A stretch of 64,000 bases of DNA, taken from the NCBI RefSeq assembly GCF_018139145.2, contig NC_059472.1, positions 101,940,877-102,004,876 of the forward strand. Reading direction: 5' to 3'. Under the pieces are notes generated by a model that worked only from the letters and a program-made list of their open reading frames with translations, was not told the origin of the DNA and ran no database searches. Position numbers and translations under genes: made by a program. Position 1 is the stretch's first letter, and each line of letters starts with the position of its first letter. Shown in pieces: positions 60,535 to 64,000 of this stretch. Origin of the DNA: Gymnogyps californianus. Taxonomy: Eukaryota > Chordata > Aves > Accipitriformes > Cathartidae.

Positions 60535-63500
60535 CTACAATGGGAAAGATACAGAGTGGAAGGAAGTGAAGTCCAACTGTGACACTGTGTGGCACAACTA
60601 CTGAACTGCATTCAATTTTGTTTCTGAGAGCAGGTTTCTGAGCTGACCCACCATTCCCTATACAGTTCTTTTAATGAAGTTTTCAGTCTCCCATTATTGT
60701 CAATTTGTTCTCCTTTCCTTTTTAATAACAAATACTTACATGCTACACCATTTGGGGAAGGGAAGGGGAAGGGGAAGGGGAAAGGGAAAGGGAAAGGGAA
60801 GGAAACAGAGACTAAACAAAGCCTTGGATCTGAATTTCCTTCACTTCTGGCAAAGGTCAGGAGTGAATCTGAACTTAATACATTACAATATATTACTTCT
60901 ATTTCTACTGTCAATGACAGTACCCTCTAGTAATTAGCATTATAACACACATCTAGCAAAAATATCAGGCTCTGAATCAATAACAAACATAGTGAACCAG
61001 GACAGGAGTAAAAGATTAACAGAAACAGTTGGGTTTAATGCTACTCCCCACCCTTGGGCACGTGCAAGTAGAATTGTAGCTGAAACTCCACGTTCACATC
61101 AAAAAGCACATACTCCTAGCTAACAAGGTTAATGGTCAATTTTGCAAAGATTTTACACCATTTAGTTTGAGTAATTTTCTTCCCCCAAGTGTAAGTAAAA
61201 ACTAGGGGTCTTCGAAGTTTCTAATACAAGTCTTTCAGTATCAGCTAACTAGGAAAGTGAAGACAGGTACCTACAGAAAACAAACCATTTCCAAGTGACA
61301 TACATTCCTCTCTCCCTTCCCCCCAAACTGAAAACAGCCCAGAAATTAAAAGCATAGGTTACTCCAAATCATCTCCCTCTCTCTAGGAAAGACAGATGGT
61401 CCTATGCTGATGTGTTCATACCCAACATGATAAGTAACTACAATAAGAAAGAGGAAAAAATATTTTTGCTGTTTTGGACTGCCTCTTAATTCTTCATAAA
61501 AGGATATGAACTTGATAATATCAATTGACTATGCAAATTGATCTACATTGCTGGATACTGTTAAATAAACAGCCCTAGTGTAGCACTGAACCATTCACAG
61601 AACCATTGAGAAGGAGGAAAAATAATGGATAAAAACCCAAGACTTAGAGAAATCCAGAGTCCACCTGCATAAAAAGTCAGCATTGACTACTCTGGAAGTT
61701 ACTTTTCCAGTTACTTTCTCATCACTACAAGAGCCAAGGAAAGAGTTTACCCTGGGAACAAAATTCTGAGGCATACCATACCACTGCAAATGGCTAACTG
61801 GAGGGGAGGTGCCAGCTCATCCAGATGGCCTTAGATGTCTACTGACAGGCCACTGACCAGAGCACCAGAAATTAAAGCTGTTCTCACAGTTTGAAATGAA
61901 GAGGCAGAAATGGGGAAGTCTATGGAACATCACAATGATATTCCAGAGTGCTACTGCTGGCTGCATCTTACGAGAGATATTATCTGACGGACATAGCTGC
62001 TTGAGTACCTGAGCATCAATCCTGCTGGAACCTCCCCACTCCGCCAAAAGACCTATACTACTCGTCCTCTGGAAGTACTCATGTTGGAAATACCACAGGG
62101 TTCTTAGCATCATTGGTTGCATTCTTATCCTAAACATCTCATACATCTTGAAAAAGGTCCCATCTTCACACTTAGCATGGAAATAATAATTTTCTTTCCC
62201 TAATTTCCTTTTTTTGTAGATTATTAAATATAATGCATGTGTTGTAGTATGTTCCACTGAAACCAACTAAGGACATCCAGTATTTGCTGGCAGTATGGTA
62301 AATCTTGGACAATCTACGTGTACATATCTCATTATAGACCCCCTTTGCCAAGACAGGTTTTTTTGACAAATTCAGCAATAAAAACATGGAGCAGCTGAGA
62401 GTAGCAACAAAATGCATCTGAATGGGTGCTACTTGTACTTTTTCAAATAATCAATACACTTCACATTTCCCATTTTTCTGAGCTCTCTAAGGGACAGAAG
62501 GTTCTGTTTCTCTTACCTGATATTATCGTCATTGTGTCTCATCATAGACATTCAATTGAGATATAGATCGCCACCATATTCTGAGAGGAAAATGTAATGT
62601 GTTCCTTGAAAGTCACCATGATGACTCTCCTAATTCAAGGCCTTCCCTTAAGTACCTAAGAAAATAACCTTATCCTAGATTCCTTGGAATCTGAACTATA
62701 AAAATTCAAATCAGTGTCTGAGAGAACTGCATTTAATATCACCATCATTCCACTTAGACTCTGTAACAACACCTTTGCCTTCAAGATCCCCAAGTCTTTC
62801 AACAAAAAGGGGATTGTCTAGCCTCTAGAGGTAAAAGGATTTTGGTGCAGAGGTAATTCTCATCAGGTTTTTCTCTGGCAGGGCAAAAGAAGAAATTCAA
62901 GGCAGATGAATATGTGTTGGCCCTGGAGGCCAAATCCACAAAATTCATCTCAAGAGTTGAGGATTTTCAATTTTAAAGCACCTCTCCTTAGAAGAGTAGA
63001 TCAGCCTCAGGGCTATGCTGAATAATCCAGCACAAGGAGACAGACGTGCAGTATTTTCAAAAACCTTAATCATGAAACCAGGAGGGAGTGAGGGAGAGGG
63101 AAGAAGACAATAGGTTTCTACCCAGGTCATGCAACCAACATTCCCATTCAAAACCATGTACCCAAAAAGCTAGTAACGGGGATTTCAATAAGCAAAGACT
63201 GAAATCCCCATGGGATTTCCTCCAAACACTTTCTAACAGGTGTCTGCTCAGAAAGCTGGTCATAAATGAAAAGAGATTAGTTTAAAAGAGCTCTGCACAA
63301 AAGAGCTCTTCCAGCATCTCTCAAGGATATCACTGTTCATTGTCTTGCATGTAAAGCACTCTAAAGTGAAATAGCATTCCTGCTCTTCCACAGAGTGGAA
63401 GATGCCAAAACTAGATGGCAGGCTGCAATGGGAAAGAATAGCGACCACAGAAGTCACCAAAAAAAACTTCAAGGACAGTGTTTTCACACAAAATGGGAAA

Positions 63501-64000
63501 TTATCCCATTTTCAGAACAGCTGTATTCTTTGAAGAAAACAAGTAGTTAAAGAATAGCATATTTCAAATGCATACAACACAAAAGATCGTTAGTTGGTTT
63601 CTGAAAGGATGGCAGAAAAGATTTGTTGTCAGAAAATGAAAAGAAAAAATTATTTAAGGAAATAAGAAAATTGACAACAAAAGGGAAATGAATTATTTAC
63701 CTCTGCACAAACATAAGAGTATGGAAGACAAATGTCCAAAACACATGTACCATTAATAATCAGGCAAGGAAGAAAAACACTTAGGTCTGAAATGTGCCAA
63801 AACAGGTGAAGAAAAAAATGACACTAACTGAAAAATGGGAAAGTTGTAACACTTGAACAAATAAAAAATTCCAAAGAAAATGGCAAGGAAAGAAATTAGT
63901 CTTACATTAGGACACGTACTCTTGTCCTTCAGTACCAAAAGTGAAAAGAAATACAAAAATTGTAAAATAATTTACAAAAAAATAACTTGCTTAAATGGAG
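60535..64000 (-). other. DCDC2: DCDC2 intron, continuing beyond the window
   Basis: AT-rich intronic sequence upstream of the 60434-60534 exon. It contains the GGGAA-type repeat at 60754-60802 and a splice-site-flanked 64-base candidate exon at 62517-62580. No doublecortin-domain exon is visible, so the exons encoding the microtubule-binding part must lie to the right. Confidence 0.75.
60754..60802. repeat. (GGGAA/GGGGAA/GGGAAA)n purine microsatellite
   Basis: About 49 bases of uninterrupted purines made of GGGGAA, GGGAA and GGGAAA units. In the DCDC2 transcript direction it is a pyrimidine tract about 220 bases upstream of the exon acceptor. Confidence 0.9.

Noticed and set aside
60302..60604. 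Plus-strand frame of 100 codons
   Set aside because: It is the antisense of the DCDC2 exon at 60434-60534, whose splice sites and protein match are clear.
61817..62266. Minus-strand frame of 149 codons in the DCDC2 intron
   Set aside because: It has no doublecortin-like sequence, no exon-type splice sites at suitable places and no recognisable domain; it lies within an intron defined by good exons.
1..64000. CRISPR arrays, tRNA or rRNA genes, bacterial operons or phage-like modules
   Set aside because: No regularly spaced repeats, tRNA cloverleaf sequence or prokaryotic gene layout was seen; the sequence is plainly vertebrate.

Overview
This is vertebrate nuclear DNA and almost certainly avian. 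It has intron-split genes, a CpG island, CR1 LINE fragments ending in the ATTCTATG octamer, and three solo retroviral LTRs of types I associate with neoavian birds. Two genes are recognisable, both from their translated exons and splice sites. NRSN1 (neurensin-1) lies on the + strand at about 23.5-31.7 kb. The last three coding exons of DCDC2 (doublecortin domain containing 2) lie on the - strand between 46.4 and 60.5 kb. The two genes are tail to tail, as in the mammalian NRSN1-DCDC2 neighbourhood, so this is conserved synteny.

Layout. 1-23.1 kb is intergenic DNA upstream of NRSN1. It holds a G-rich tract at the very start, a short (TA)n, a 1149-bp solo LTR (8352-9500, minus), a broken CR1 (about 11141-12310, plus) and a 587-bp solo LTR (12955-13541, minus). 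23.1-24.6 kb is a strong CpG island, read here as the NRSN1 promoter and noncoding first exon. The NRSN1 coding sequence is in two exons (28887-29075 and 30110-30508), giving 195 residues, followed by an AT-rich 3' UTR. 31.7-46.2 kb is the intergenic spacer, with a second copy of the 0.58-kb LTR family (42803-43385, plus). From 46.2 kb to the end the window lies inside DCDC2. Its 12.2-kb intron carries a decayed minus-strand CR1 (about 57.36-59.49 kb) interrupted by a 197-bp hAT-type miniature transposon with an 8-bp target duplication.

How it works together. Neurensin-1 is a two-pass membrane protein of neuronal vesicles and DCDC2 is a microtubule and cilium doublecortin protein. The window shows no shared promoter or operon-like link, only conserved neighbourhood. 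The DCDC2 doublecortin domains are encoded beyond the right edge; only the acidic C-terminal tail is here. I see no previously undescribed gene system. The most interesting observations are structural: inverted LTR copies bracketing NRSN1, the minisatellite inside the large LTR, the MITE nested in an old CR1, and a GGGAA repeat beside a DCDC2 exon. Most other open frames in the window are chance frames.
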